From the NCBI GenBank assembly GCA_963170165.1, contig CAUJGQ010000138.1, positions 1 through 64,000 of the forward strand: 64,000 nucleotides of DNA, written 5' to 3'. Shown one piece after another: positions 42,382 through 51,394 of the stretch. Made by a program: the position numbers and the translations under genes. The DNA comes from Chloroflexota bacterium. GTDB taxonomy: Bacteria; Chloroflexota; Dehalococcoidia; CAUJGQ01. The first letter of the stretch is position 1. Each line of letters starts with the position of its first letter. The notes beneath the pieces were generated by a model. That model saw nothing but the letters and a program-made list of their open reading frames with translations. It was not told the DNA's origin and did not search any database.

Positions 42382-43494
42382 ATGCAGGTACTGGTGACGG
42401 GAGGAGCGGGCTTCATCGGCTCGCATACGGTCGATGCGCTGCTGGCGGGCGGCCACCAGGTGCGCGTGCTGGACAGCCTCGAGCCGCCCGTCCACACCGG
42501 TGCGTGGCCCGCCTACCTACCCGAGGCGGTCGAGCTGCAGCACGGCAGCGTCACCGACCGCGCGGCCCTGCGCACCGCCCTGGACGGCGTGGATGCCGTG
42601 TTTCACCTTGCCGCCTACCAGGACTACCTTACGGACTTCTCCCGCTTTTTCCTCGTCAACAGCGCGGCCACGGCCTTGCTGTACGAGCTGATCGTCAACG
42701 ACCGGCTGCCCGTGCGCAAGGTCGTCGTCGCCTCCTCGCAGGCGGTCTACGGCGAGGGAGCGTACCGCTGCCCCAATGACGGCGTGATGTACCCCGGCCA
42801 GCGCAGCGTGGAACAGCTAAGCGCCCGTCACTGGGAGATCCCCTGCCCGCGCTGCGGCGGGACGCTGGAACCGCTGGCCACGGATGAGACGGCGGCCGCG
42901 CCCCACAACAGCTACGCCCTCTCCAAGCGGGACCAGGAGGAGATTGCGGTTAAGCTGGGCCGGCGCTACGACATCCCCAGCGTGGCGCTGCGCTACTCGA
43001 TTGTGCAGGGGCCGCGCCAGTCCTTCCGTAACGCCTACTCCGGCGCGCTGCGCTCCTTTGCCGTGCGCGTGCTCAGTGGCCGCCCGCCCGTGCTGTACGA
43101 GGACGGCCGGCAACTGCGGGACTACGTCTCGATTCACGATGTCGTGCGCGCCAACTTGCTGGTCTTCCAGGACCCACGGGCAGACTACGGCGTATTCAAC
43201 GTGGGCGCAGACCGGCGCGTAACCGTCGAGGACCTAGCGCGCATGGTGCTCGCGGCAGCCGGCACGGCGGGCGAGCCGGAGGTGAGCGGCCTGTACCGCC
43301 TGGGCGACACCCGCCACATCATCTCGGATATCACCCGCCTGCAGGCCCTCGGCTGGGCACCCGCGATCTCCCAGGAAGCCGCCGTCCAAGAGTACTTCGC
43401 CTGGGCCGCCGCCCAACCGGACATCTACGACAGCTTCGCCGAAGCCCAAGCCCGGATGCGTGCCGCCGGCGTGCTGCGAGAGGCAGGGGAATGA
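42382..43494 (+). CDS. Extended-SDR nucleotide-sugar epimerase with CPRC insert (dTDP-rhamnose 4-epimerase-like)
   Basis: 370 residues; AGGAG lies eight bases before the ATG. NAD site TGGAGFIGSHTVDALL, FHLAAYQDY, catalytic S in VVASSQAVYGEG and the YxxxK in NSYALSKRDQEE. An insert of about 30 residues (PNDGVMYPGQRSVEQL, CPRCGGTLEPLATDE) lies between the catalytic Ser and Tyr; its CPRC could form half of a zinc site. The same insert is known in dTDP-L-rhamnose 4-epimerases, so 6-deoxytalose or a related sugar is the suggested product. Confidence 0.85.
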   Translation: MQVLVTGGAGFIGSHTVDALLAGGHQVRVLDSLEPPVHTGAWPAYLPEAVELQHGSVTDRAALRTALDGVDAVFHLAAYQDYLTDFSRFFLVNSAATALLYELIVNDRLPVRKVVVASSQAVYGEGAYRCPNDGVMYPGQRSVEQLSARHWEIPCPRCGGTLEPLATDETAAAPHNSYALSKRDQEEIAVKLGRRYDIPSVALRYSIVQGPRQSFRNAYSGALRSFAVRVLSGRPPVLYEDGRQLRDYVSIHDVVRANLLVFQDPRADYGVFNVGADRRVTVEDLARMVLAAAGTAGEPEVSGLYRLGDTRHIISDITRLQALGWAPAISQEAAVQEYFAWAAAQPDIYDSFAEAQARMRAAGVLREAGE

Positions 43495-43515
43495 GGTTGA
43501 GGACAGGATCGAGTA

Positions 43516-43531
43516 GGGGCGGCCACCGCCC
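43516..43531. terminator. Hairpin between convergent genes
   Basis: GGGCGG and CCGCCC enclose a three-base loop, between the epimerase stop (43494) and the converging DUF4012 gene stop (43602). A shared terminator is plausible; there is no T run. Confidence 0.4.
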
Positions 43532-43601
43532 GCAACGCTCCATCGGGTCAACTTGTTCATCCGGCAGATGAGGTGGAAAGGGCGCCGGGTGCCGGCTCCG
43601 G

Positions 43602-45650
43602 CTACTTCAGCCTGACCTCCAACTCCACGCTGGCAAGCAGGCGGTCACGCAGCACAAGGGTGTTCCCCTCGCGCTCCATCGGCCGGTTGTGCTCAGCAGA
43701 AGTCCCCTCGGGGAGATGAACGCGCACCACCAGCTCGTGGCCGGCAGTGCCAGGCTGCTTGATGATCATCAGCCGGTACTGCCCGTTGCCTGCACGGTCG
43801 GCAGGGATCTGATAGCCGTAGCTGAAGGCCTGGGTCGTGGTGGCAGGAACGCGATGATAGCGCTCGAAGGAGGTGAAGCCGAGGTCCTGGACGATCCCCG
43901 GCCGCGTGCCGGTGGAAGCATCGAGCAGGCGGCTGTTGCGCGGCACGTACACGCGCACATAGGTGCCGTAGATGCCCGGGGCCTCCACCAGCTCGCGCTT
44001 GAAGGCGTCCCACTCCGCGCCGTAGATCCGCGTGGTGACATCGCGCGCCTGCTGCGGTGTCACCCGGTTATGGTAGGTGATGGTCACCCGGCTGGCCTGG
44101 GCGACCCCGCGCCCGTTCAGCCACACGTCATACTCGATCCGTTCACCGATGTATGGCCCCACCTTGGAGTACGACAAGTTGGCGTCGACGACGCCCAGCA
44201 CATCACCGGTCGTGGGTGGGGCAAAGCGGCCGTCGGCGCCGTAGCGCCGCGCCATCGCCTGCGGCGCCTCGTCGTGGAAGGCGACAAGCAACTGCCGTTC
44301 CTTCACGGCCCCTTGCAGCGCCTTGACCACCTTCGGCAGCTCGTCTGACGAGGCGTTCTGCACGCGGCTGATCACCGCCTGCAGCAGCGGCTCCAGCACC
44401 TTACCCTTGTTGCGCTCACCGTCCAGCGGGTTCGGTCCCTGGAAGTAGATGAGCTGCTCGGCCAGCTTGTACCAGGTGTCAGCGGACACTGGCTCTTCAA
44501 ACCCCTCCACTGGGATCGGACCCAACACATCGAGCAGCATCCCGACGGTGTAGGTGTTGAAGGCAATCACGCCGTCCACGCGGATATCGCGCTGCTGCAT
44601 GAGCATCCGCTCCACCGTCGCGGCGGTGGTGGGGAAATCCGGCGACCAGTTGCTGTCCCGCAACGTCCAGCCGCCGCCGCCCAGGTGGACGAACAGTGGC
44701 GGTGGCATCGGCTCAAAGCCGCGGGCGGGGTTGTCGAAGGTGTAGGAGCCGCGGTAGTCCTCGCCGATGGTGGCGCCGTTCTCGATGGTGACAATACCGA
44801 GCGAGCCGATGAATCCGCCGGTGGGCCGCAGCTCCGCCGAGTTCTGGCCCAGCACAGCGTAGGTCCGGCGGCCGTCCATCCCCAGCACGGCACGGGCAGC
44901 CGGCGGCATCTCTACCAGCAAGTCGACGTTCTCCTGCACCGGCCGGATACGCCGGTCGAACGTGTCGAGCGCGCCACGGGCCGGGGCCAGCGGGCCGGTC
45001 AGGTGCGCAGCATCTACGGAGCGGCGCAAGGCAATGGCGCGCTGGATGTCCTCGTACGCGCGGCGGAAGTCCGGCTCGGCATCGGTCAGCCCGGCGGCCA
45101 GCCGCGCCCCCGCCGGCTCGCGCTCCGCCCCTGGCGCTGCCTGCTGGTCGATGCGCTCGGTCAGGCGGGTGAAGGCGTCGGAGAGAGTGACACCGGCGCT
45201 GGACAGGTGCTGCGCCGAGGCGATCAGCGGCTCAACCTCGGAGAGGCCGCGGGGCCACCCGGGCAGCCGCGCCCCCACCGCCAGTAGCGGCCCCAGCCGG
45301 TCCAGCCGCCGCTGGGCGGAGCCGAGCGCGGTGGAGGCGGCGGTGAGATGGGCTGACGAGGTGGCGAGCGCCGCCTGCGCCTCGCGGAAGGAGCCGAAGT
45401 CCGACAGTAGCGGGTCGGCGACCGAGGCGGCGGCGTCGAACTCGGCCTCAGCACGCTGCAGGTCCTCGCGCAGCGCCAGCGCCTCGCGCGCCGCCAGCCC
45501 GCCCACTAGCACGCCGAGCAGCACGAGCGCCAGCGCGGCCAGCGCCCACATCCGTGGCCGCCGCCACCACGGCCGGCGCCGGCGACGGATGCGCATCCAC
45601 GGCTGCTCGCGGTATCCGGATTCGGGCAGCGTCTCTCTCAGCGTCCCCAC
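43602..45650 (-). CDS. DUF4012 membrane-anchored exterior protein
   Basis: 682 residues from a GTG. A basic N-terminus (RIRRRRRPWWRRPRM) precedes a single helix (WALAALALVLLGVLVGGLAA), then a coiled-coil-like stretch to residue ~230 and a large exterior domain. The DUF4012 core is recognised by YAVLGQNSAELRPTGGFIGS and LRDSNWSPDFPTTAATVERM, then VDGVIAFNTYTVGMLLDVLG. The family is often found with surface-polysaccharide genes in Chloroflexota and Actinobacteria; a role in attaching polymers to the wall is inferred but unproven. Confidence 0.88.
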   Translation of the reverse strand: MGTLRETLPESGYREQPWMRIRRRRRPWWRRPRMWALAALALVLLGVLVGGLAAREALALREDLQRAEAEFDAAASVADPLLSDFGSFREAQAALATSSAHLTAASTALGSAQRRLDRLGPLLAVGARLPGWPRGLSEVEPLIASAQHLSSAGVTLSDAFTRLTERIDQQAAPGAEREPAGARLAAGLTDAEPDFRRAYEDIQRAIALRRSVDAAHLTGPLAPARGALDTFDRRIRPVQENVDLLVEMPPAARAVLGMDGRRTYAVLGQNSAELRPTGGFIGSLGIVTIENGATIGEDYRGSYTFDNPARGFEPMPPPLFVHLGGGGWTLRDSNWSPDFPTTAATVERMLMQQRDIRVDGVIAFNTYTVGMLLDVLGPIPVEGFEEPVSADTWYKLAEQLIYFQGPNPLDGERNKGKVLEPLLQAVISRVQNASSDELPKVVKALQGAVKERQLLVAFHDEAPQAMARRYGADGRFAPPTTGDVLGVVDANLSYSKVGPYIGERIEYDVWLNGRGVAQASRVTITYHNRVTPQQARDVTTRIYGAEWDAFKRELVEAPGIYGTYVRVYVPRNSRLLDASTGTRPGIVQDLGFTSFERYHRVPATTTQAFSYGYQIPADRAGNGQYRLMIIKQPGTAGHELVVRVHLPEGTSAEHNRPMEREGNTLVLRDRLLASVELEVRLK

Positions 45651-45830
45651 CCCTCGCTGCCGGCTCTCGCCTCAGTATCGCACGGCCTTCAGACGAGTAT
45701 CGACACCCTGGCGCCGCCCCTCAACCCGCTGCAATCATCTCGAAAGCGGGTGTCCGGTCGCTTGACAGCCGTGCTAGACTCCCTTCACCCCTGCCGCGCG
45801 GGGGTGCACCATGACAACGCGAGGTGGCGC

Positions 45831-45923
45831 ATGCCGGATAAAGGAAAGAGCGGCCCCAAGGGCAAAGGCGGCACGAAGCCCGCGGGAGGCAAGACCAACA
45901 AGGGCGGCAAGGGCGGGCGCTAG
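45831..45923 (+). CDS. Tiny Lys/Gly-rich peptide
   Basis: 30 residues from an ATG with GAGGTG four bases upstream, ending TAG. Composition is almost only Gly, Lys, Pro and Thr (MPDKGKSGPKGKGG, then NKGGKGGR), net charge strongly positive, unstructured. TGCTAGACT at 45772-45780 is a good extended -10 about 50 bases upstream. A nucleic-acid or ribosome-binding peptide is conceivable. It could also be chance, but promoter, ribosome site and compact frame together argue for a gene. Confidence 0.55.
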   Translation: MPDKGKSGPKGKGGTKPAGGKTNKGGKGGR

Positions 45924-45978
45924 CATGGCTGAGCAGCAGGGGCCACCGTTCACCCCTGCTGCTCGTTCGGTGGAGCGG

Positions 45979-46968
45979 CTACGCCCAGCTCCACCAGCGG
46001 CGCGGCTTCTTGGCGCGGCCGGCGCGGTTCCACTCGAACTGGGAGACGGAAGCCAGCAGGTCATCTTCGGTGATCACCCCTTCAGTCGCCCCGGAGCGCA
46101 CCTTCTCCTCCAGCGTGCGCCTGACCATCTCCTCAATCTCGGCGCCGGACATGCCGGCGGTCTCGCGCAGCAGCCGCCGGTAATCAGTGTGCGCGAACAA
46201 ATCGCGCCCGGCCAGCGCTTCGGCGCGGCGCTGGTGCACGCCCAGGATCTGCAACCGCGCCGCTTCATCCGGCAGCGGTACATGGATCAGCCGGTCCAAC
46301 CGCCCTGGACGGGTGAAGGCAGGGTCGACGGCATCCAGCCGGTTCGTGGCGGCCAGCACGGCCACACCCTGGAGCGGCTGCAATCCGTCCAGATTCTCCA
46401 GCAACGTGGCCACGACGCGGTTCGTCGCCTCGTGCGCCGTCTCGCGTGACGGAGTGAGGGCGTCCACTTCATCCAGGAAGAGCACGCACGGAGCGCGGCG
46501 GCGGGCCTCATCGAACGCCTCCTGCATCCGCTTTTCCGCCTCGCCGTACCACATGGAGGCGACATCCACCGCGCGGATGTGGATGAACTCGGCGTCGGCC
46601 TGCCCGGCGACACAGCGGGCAAGCAACGTCTTGCCGGTGCCCGGCGGGCCATACAGCAGCACGCCGCGCGGCGGGCGGGTGCCCCAGCGCTGATACAGAT
46701 CCGGCGTGGCCAGCGCGGCGCAGATGCCTTCCAGCTCGCGTTTGGCCTCGTCGCAGCCGCCCACATCGGCAAAGGTGACGTTCGGCACGTCACGCACGAC
46801 CCGCTCCGCGGTCGAGGTACGGCCATTGCCGCCTTCTGTCTGGACGGGAAAGGTCTCATTGATCTGGCGGCCGATCCCCTCCGCCGCACGGCGCAGGCCC
46901 TCAGTAAACCGGGACAGCAGATCGTCCCCGCCGGACCCACCCGGGCCACCGGGCGCACGATTGGCCAT
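45979..46968 (-). CDS. AAA ATPase, FtsH/26S-like but lacking protease and membrane parts
   Basis: 329 residues from the ATG at 46968 (GGGAGG eight bases upstream). One classical AAA module: FADVGGCDEAKRELEGI, Walker A GPPGTGKTLLARCVA, pore loop SMWYGEAEKRM, Walker B VLFLDEVDAL, second region of homology AATNRLDAVDPAFTRPGRLDR, here cut to NRLDAVDPAFTRPGRLDR, and a lid domain with MSGAEIEEMVRRTLEE. There are no N-terminal membrane helices and no HEXXH protease, unlike FtsH. The N-terminal ~70 residues are short and helical. Substrate unknown. Confidence 0.88.
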   Translation of the reverse strand: MANRAPGGPGGSGGDDLLSRFTEGLRRAAEGIGRQINETFPVQTEGGNGRTSTAERVVRDVPNVTFADVGGCDEAKRELEGICAALATPDLYQRWGTRPPRGVLLYGPPGTGKTLLARCVAGQADAEFIHIRAVDVASMWYGEAEKRMQEAFDEARRRAPCVLFLDEVDALTPSRETAHEATNRVVATLLENLDGLQPLQGVAVLAATNRLDAVDPAFTRPGRLDRLIHVPLPDEAARLQILGVHQRRAEALAGRDLFAHTDYRRLLRETAGMSGAEIEEMVRRTLEEKVRSGATEGVITEDDLLASVSQFEWNRAGRAKKPRRWWSWA

Positions 46969-47112
46969 CGCCGCAACCTCCCACGAACGGCGCGCACGCC
47001 GCGCCGCCTTCATTGTAGCGGCAGCGGGCTGCGGGGAGGGGCCGGGCATCCCGCCGCAGGCGTCCCGTTCGTCCGTTACCGGACCGCCATCGCCGGCCGG
47101 CACAGATGCTGG

Positions 47113-47137
47113 CTATACCTAGCAGTTCAATGTATAG
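47113..47137. promoter_or_regulatory. Candidate PadR operator
   Basis: CTATAC (47113-47118) and GTATAG (47132-47137) are perfect inverted arms 13 bases apart, ending eight bases before the PadR start codon. The position suits autorepression. TATACC or TATAGT may also serve as the -10. Confidence 0.55.
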
Positions 47138-47144
47138 TGCTGCT

Positions 47145-47528
47145 ATGCACACCAAGATCGAGGCTCGTATCGGGAAGGACCTCGTCGCCGCGTCGGCGAT
47201 GCCTCTGGTTCTGGCCATCCTTGACGACGGCGAGAGCTATGGCTACGCCATCCTCAAGCGGATCAACGAGCTGTCCGGCGGCGCGCTGGAGTGGACTGAT
47301 GGGATGCTGTACCCGCTGCTGCACCGGCTCGACCGGCTGGGCTACGTCGAGGCCCGGTGGATCGCGCCGGAGGGCGGGCGGCGGCGCCGGTACTACCGCA
47401 TCACGCCTGCGGGCCGCAACACGCTGACCGAGCAGCGCCGGCAATGGGAAGTGGTGTCAGAGGCGCTGCGCAATGCCTGGCATGGCTTTCCGATCACCAT
47501 CTCCGCGCTCAGCCCAGCCAAGGGATAA
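47145..47528 (+). CDS. PadR-family transcriptional regulator
   Basis: 127 residues from the ATG at 47145; no ribosome site is seen, so the message may be nearly leaderless. Winged helix: MPLVLAILDDGESYGYAILK, TDGMLYPLLHRLDRLGYVEA and GGRRRRYYRITPAGRNTL, the PadR_N hallmark. A short C-terminal helix should mediate dimerisation. It is followed after six bases by a membrane protein whose N-terminus carries the permease-prefix domain usually paired with PadR regulators. The pair probably forms an autoregulated unit. Confidence 0.92.
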   Translation: MHTKIEARIGKDLVAASAMPLVLAILDDGESYGYAILKRINELSGGALEWTDGMLYPLLHRLDRLGYVEARWIAPEGGRRRRYYRITPAGRNTLTEQRRQWEVVSEALRNAWHGFPITISALSPAKG

Positions 47529-47534
47529 CCGTCA

Positions 47535-48929
47535 ATGGATTCTGCAATCGGTCCTGGCATCGAAGCCCAGATCAGGGAGTGGCGATCGTACCTCCTGCGG
47601 CGCAGGACAATGCATCAGGTTGATGTCGACGAGCTCGAGGACCATCTGCGCAGTGAGATGTCAGAGCTGGGCGCGGCCGGCCTGCGTGAAGATGAGTCGT
47701 TTCTCGTTGCCATCAAGCGCATCGGCGGCATCAACGAGCTGTCTCGGGAGTTCGCCCGCGAGCGCTCCAGCCGGCTATGGAAGCAGCTGGTGCTGGCCGG
47801 CGGTAGCGTGCGCGAGCGTTCGCGCTGGGCGTACGCCGAACTGGCGATCATGCTCTGCTTTGCCCTTGGGGCGGCGATTGCGTTCAAGCTCCCAGCAGCG
47901 TTCGGTATCGACCTGATGGACACCGGCGCCTCCGGGAATGGCGAAGGCGACGCGGCGTTCTACCTGCGGAACAGCGCATTACTGGCACTGCCCTTCCTGA
48001 TCGGCTTCTTCGCCTGGAGACGAAGGCTGCCGGCACGTGTGGTCGTGGGGCTGGCGGTGCCCTTCGTGGCAGCGGCCATTCTGGTGAACCTGTTCCCCTT
48101 TGCGGAAGGCGGCGACACCGAAGCGCTGGCCGCGATCCACCTCCCGATCTTGCTGTGGCTGGTCGCGGGTGTGGCGTACCTGGGCGGCGTCTGGCGGGCC
48201 GGTGCGCCGCGGATGGATTTCGTACGTTTCACCGGCGAGTGGTTCATCTACTACACATTGATCGCCTTCGGTGGAGGGGTGCTGAGCGCGCTGACGGTGG
48301 GGGTGTTCGAGGCCATCAACATCGACGTCAGTCCAATCATCGCTTCGTGGGTGCTGCCCTGTGGCGCCGTGGGCGCCGTCGTGGTCGTCGCCTGGCTGGT
48401 CGAGGCCAAGCAGAGTGTAATCGAGAACATGGCGCCGGTGCTGACCGCCGTCTTCACGCCGTTGTTCGCCATGATGCTGGTGGCAGCCATCATCGGGATG
48501 GCACTGACTGGCAACTTCATTGACGCCGAACGAGAGGTGCTTATCCTCTTTGACGCGCTGCTGGTGCTCGTCCTCGGGCTGGTGCTGTACGCCATCTCCG
48601 CCCGGGACGCGGAAGCAGGGCCGGCGCTCATGGACGCGGTGCAACTGGTGCTGGTCGTCAGCGCACTGGTGATCGACGTGCTGGCACTGACGGCCATCCT
48701 CAGCCGGATCACGGAGTTTGGCTGGACGCCCAATCGCACCGCCGGACTGGGGTTGAACCTGATCCTGCTCGCCAATCTGGTGTGGACAGCATGGCTGCTG
48801 GCAGCCTTCCTGCGCGGAGTCCGGCCATTTGCGGATCTGGAGCGCTGGCAAACCGCGTATATTCCCGTATATGCAGCCTGGGCGGCCGTCGTTGTGGCCG
48901 TAGTTCCGCCGCTCTTTGCCTTCAAGTAG
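47535..48929 (+). CDS. Multi-pass membrane protein with permease-prefix N-terminus
   Basis: 464 residues. The first ~85 residues are soluble and helical (IREWRSYLLRRRTMHQVDVD, ELEDHLRSEMSEL, LVAIKRIGGINELSREFA), the DUF1700/permease-prefix type domain found next to PadR genes. About ten hydrophobic helices follow (AELAIMLCFALGAAIAF, LLALPFLIGFFAW, VVVGLAVPFVAAAILVNLF and others), similar to DUF4153-like membrane proteins. No transport motif is recognised. It probably responds to the PadR regulator upstream. Confidence 0.8.
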   Translation: MDSAIGPGIEAQIREWRSYLLRRRTMHQVDVDELEDHLRSEMSELGAAGLREDESFLVAIKRIGGINELSREFARERSSRLWKQLVLAGGSVRERSRWAYAELAIMLCFALGAAIAFKLPAAFGIDLMDTGASGNGEGDAAFYLRNSALLALPFLIGFFAWRRRLPARVVVGLAVPFVAAAILVNLFPFAEGGDTEALAAIHLPILLWLVAGVAYLGGVWRAGAPRMDFVRFTGEWFIYYTLIAFGGGVLSALTVGVFEAINIDVSPIIASWVLPCGAVGAVVVVAWLVEAKQSVIENMAPVLTAVFTPLFAMMLVAAIIGMALTGNFIDAEREVLILFDALLVLVLGLVLYAISARDAEAGPALMDAVQLVLVVSALVIDVLALTAILSRITEFGWTPNRTAGLGLNLILLANLVWTAWLLAAFLRGVRPFADLERWQTAYIPVYAAWAAVVVAVVPPLFAFK

Positions 48930-49113
48930 CCGCTTGGTCTCAGCCGGACGCGAAGACGGCTGAGCGGAAGGGCAGGATTGCGGCCGGCTACCGCGGGCAA
49001 CCTCCGCGCGATTGACGTGCAGTGCCGGCTCGTGTCCTCGCTCCCCTGCCGTCAGACCGCATCCCCTAATCCCGGTGTCCCCGCAGCCGATGGCTAAAGG
49101 GCGAGGGTACGTG

Positions 49114-51351
49114 ATGCGGGTTTCGTCGCGCGGGCCTGTGGCGAGGGTCATTCCACGGGCAAGCGCCACGTGGATGCTGCCGGCGCTGTTCACGCTGACG
49201 CTGTTCACCAGTGCAACCCTGCTGTTCTTCGTGCAGCCGATGTTTGCGCGGATGGCGCTGCCGCTGCTGGGCGGCTCGCCCTCGGTGTGGAACACCGCCG
49301 TTGTGTTCTACGAGACAGTGCTGCTGCTCGGCTATCTGTATGCCCACCTGGTCAGCACCCGCCTCAGCGTCCGCTGGCAGGTACGGCTACATATGCTGGC
49401 GCTGGCGCTGCCGTTGCTCGCCCTGCCCATCGCCGTACCGGGTGGCTGGGTGCCACCGGCGGGCAGCACGCCGGTTCCCTGGCTACTGGCGCTGCTGACG
49501 GTGGCGGTGGGGGTGCCATTCTTCGCGGTCTCCACCAGCAGCCCGCTGCTCCAAGCCTGGTTCGCTCGCACCGGCCATCGTTCGGCGGCGGACCCGTACT
49601 TCCTCTACGCCGCCAGTAACCTGGGCTCACTGCTCGCCCTGGGCGCCTACCCGCTGTTGCTGGAGCCACGCCTGCGGCTGGCGGCGCAGAGCAACCTGTG
49701 GTCCGCCGGCTATGCGCTGCTGGCCGTTCTCTGCCTGCTGTGCGCGCTGGTGGTACGGCGGACACACCGGCCCACCCCGATCGCTGCGACCTCTGCCCGC
49801 ACCGCCCGTCTGCCGCTCCGCCGGACGCTGCGATGGGTGGCGCTTGCGGCCGTACCCTCCAGCCTGATGCTGAGCGTGACGGCCTATCTCTCCACCACCA
49901 TCGCACCGGTGCCGCTGCTGTGGGTGGCGCCGTTGGGAGTGTACCTGCTGACGTTCGTGCTCGTCTTCGCCCGGCGCCCGCCGCTGCGGCACACGCTGAT
50001 GGTGCGGGCCATGCCGCTGGCGGTGCTGCCGCTGACCATGTTGATGATCGGCGGCTTTGGCAGCCCGCTGATCATCCTGCTGCCCTGCCATTTGCTCGCC
50101 TTCTTCATCGTCACCATGGCTTGCCATGGCGCGCTGGCGGCGGACCGGCCCGAGCCAGAGCATCTGACCGCCTTCTACTTGTGGATGTCTGCCGGCGGGG
50201 CGCTGGGGGGTGCGCTCACTGCGCTCGTGGCGCCGTTACTGTTCACCGCCGTCACCGAGTACCCAATCGCGCTGGTGGCTGCCTGCCTGCTCGTGCGCCC
50301 GCTGCGCGGTGGCTGGCGGCGCGCCCTGACGGCCGATGCGGCGCACGGGCTGGCGGCGGGCGCCGTGGCGGTTGCGCTGCTGGCGCTGGGCCGGGCTGCC
50401 GGCCTGCCGCACGATCCGGCCGTGGCGCTGATGCTGCTCAGTCTGCCGGTAGTGCTGGTATACGGCCGCGCCGCGCGCCCGGTAGGATTTGCCCTAGGGC
50501 TGGCCGGGGTGTTTGCCGCCGGGGCGCTGTTCGGCGTCGCCGATGGTCGCGCGGGGAAGGAAATCTACGCCGAGCGCAGCTTCTTCGGGATCAGCCGGGT
50601 GCTGGATGACCCCTCCGGCCGGTACCGGACGTTGACGCACGGTACGACCCGCCACGGGATGCAGGCGCTCGACCCTGCCCGCCGCCGCGAACCGCTCACC
50701 TATTACTTCCCCGCCGGCCCAATCGGCCGGGTGCTTCGCTTGATACCCGCCTCTCACGTGGGCGTAGTAGGGCTGGGCACAGGCACTCTGGCTTGCTACC
50801 AGCAGCCGGGCCAGGAGTGGACCTACTTCGAGATCGACCCCGCTGTCGTGCGGATCGCGCGTGATCCGGCGCTGTTCACGTACCTGAGCGATTGCGCGCC
50901 GGGGGCGGAAATTGTGCTCGGTGACGCGCGTCTCTCGCTGGCCGCCACCGCACGGCAATTTGACCTGCTGGTACTGGATGCTTACAGCGCCGACGCCATC
51001 CCCGTGCATCTGCTCACGCGCGAGGCACTGGCGCTGTACCTGGAGCGGCTGGCGCCGGGCGGCGTGCTGGCCTTCCACATCTCCAACCAGTTCTTTGACC
51101 TGCGTCCGGTGCTGGGTAACCTGGCGGTGGATGCGGGACTGACCGCGCTGGTGATGGACGACACCGCCGTCACCGCCGAAGAGGCGCGGCTGGGCAAATC
51201 TGCCTCGCGCTGGGCCGTGCTGGCGCGCGATTCGTCCGCGCTGACGCCGCTGGCGGCAGATCCGGCCTGGCAGCCGCTGGTAGCCCAGCCACACAAGCCG
51301 CTGTGGACCGATGACTTCGCCAGCCCTTTGACCGTACTGACGGCCCGCTGA
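49114..51351 (+). CDS. Membrane protein fused to spermidine-synthase-like domain
   Basis: 745 residues from the ATG at 49114 (GAGGG six bases upstream). The N-terminal ~480 residues contain around 12 membrane helices (LPALFTLTLFTSATLLFFVQ, FYETVLLLGYLYAHLV). The C-terminal ~230 residues are a Rossmann methyltransferase-like spermidine-synthase fold: VGVVGLGTGTLACY, YFEIDPAVVRIARD, IVLGDARLSLAATARQFDLL and LDAYSADAIPVHLLT. Such fusions are widespread in bacteria and their substrate is unclear; the acidic residue in DAYSADA fits a polyamine-type site. Confidence 0.86.
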   Translation: MRVSSRGPVARVIPRASATWMLPALFTLTLFTSATLLFFVQPMFARMALPLLGGSPSVWNTAVVFYETVLLLGYLYAHLVSTRLSVRWQVRLHMLALALPLLALPIAVPGGWVPPAGSTPVPWLLALLTVAVGVPFFAVSTSSPLLQAWFARTGHRSAADPYFLYAASNLGSLLALGAYPLLLEPRLRLAAQSNLWSAGYALLAVLCLLCALVVRRTHRPTPIAATSARTARLPLRRTLRWVALAAVPSSLMLSVTAYLSTTIAPVPLLWVAPLGVYLLTFVLVFARRPPLRHTLMVRAMPLAVLPLTMLMIGGFGSPLIILLPCHLLAFFIVTMACHGALAADRPEPEHLTAFYLWMSAGGALGGALTALVAPLLFTAVTEYPIALVAACLLVRPLRGGWRRALTADAAHGLAAGAVAVALLALGRAAGLPHDPAVALMLLSLPVVLVYGRAARPVGFALGLAGVFAAGALFGVADGRAGKEIYAERSFFGISRVLDDPSGRYRTLTHGTTRHGMQALDPARRREPLTYYFPAGPIGRVLRLIPASHVGVVGLGTGTLACYQQPGQEWTYFEIDPAVVRIARDPALFTYLSDCAPGAEIVLGDARLSLAATARQFDLLVLDAYSADAIPVHLLTREALALYLERLAPGGVLAFHISNQFFDLRPVLGNLAVDAGLTALVMDDTAVTAEEARLGKSASRWAVLARDSSALTPLAADPAWQPLVAQPHKPLWTDDFASPLTVLTAR

Positions 51352-51394
51352 CGCTCCGTATACTGGTTGGCATACCGCACAGCAGGAGCGGCCG

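Noticed and set aside
45762-45780. TTGACA next to TAGACT read as a -35/-10 pair
   Set aside because: The spacer is only seven bases. The TAGACT is better read as an extended -10 (TGC-TAGACT) without a matching -35.
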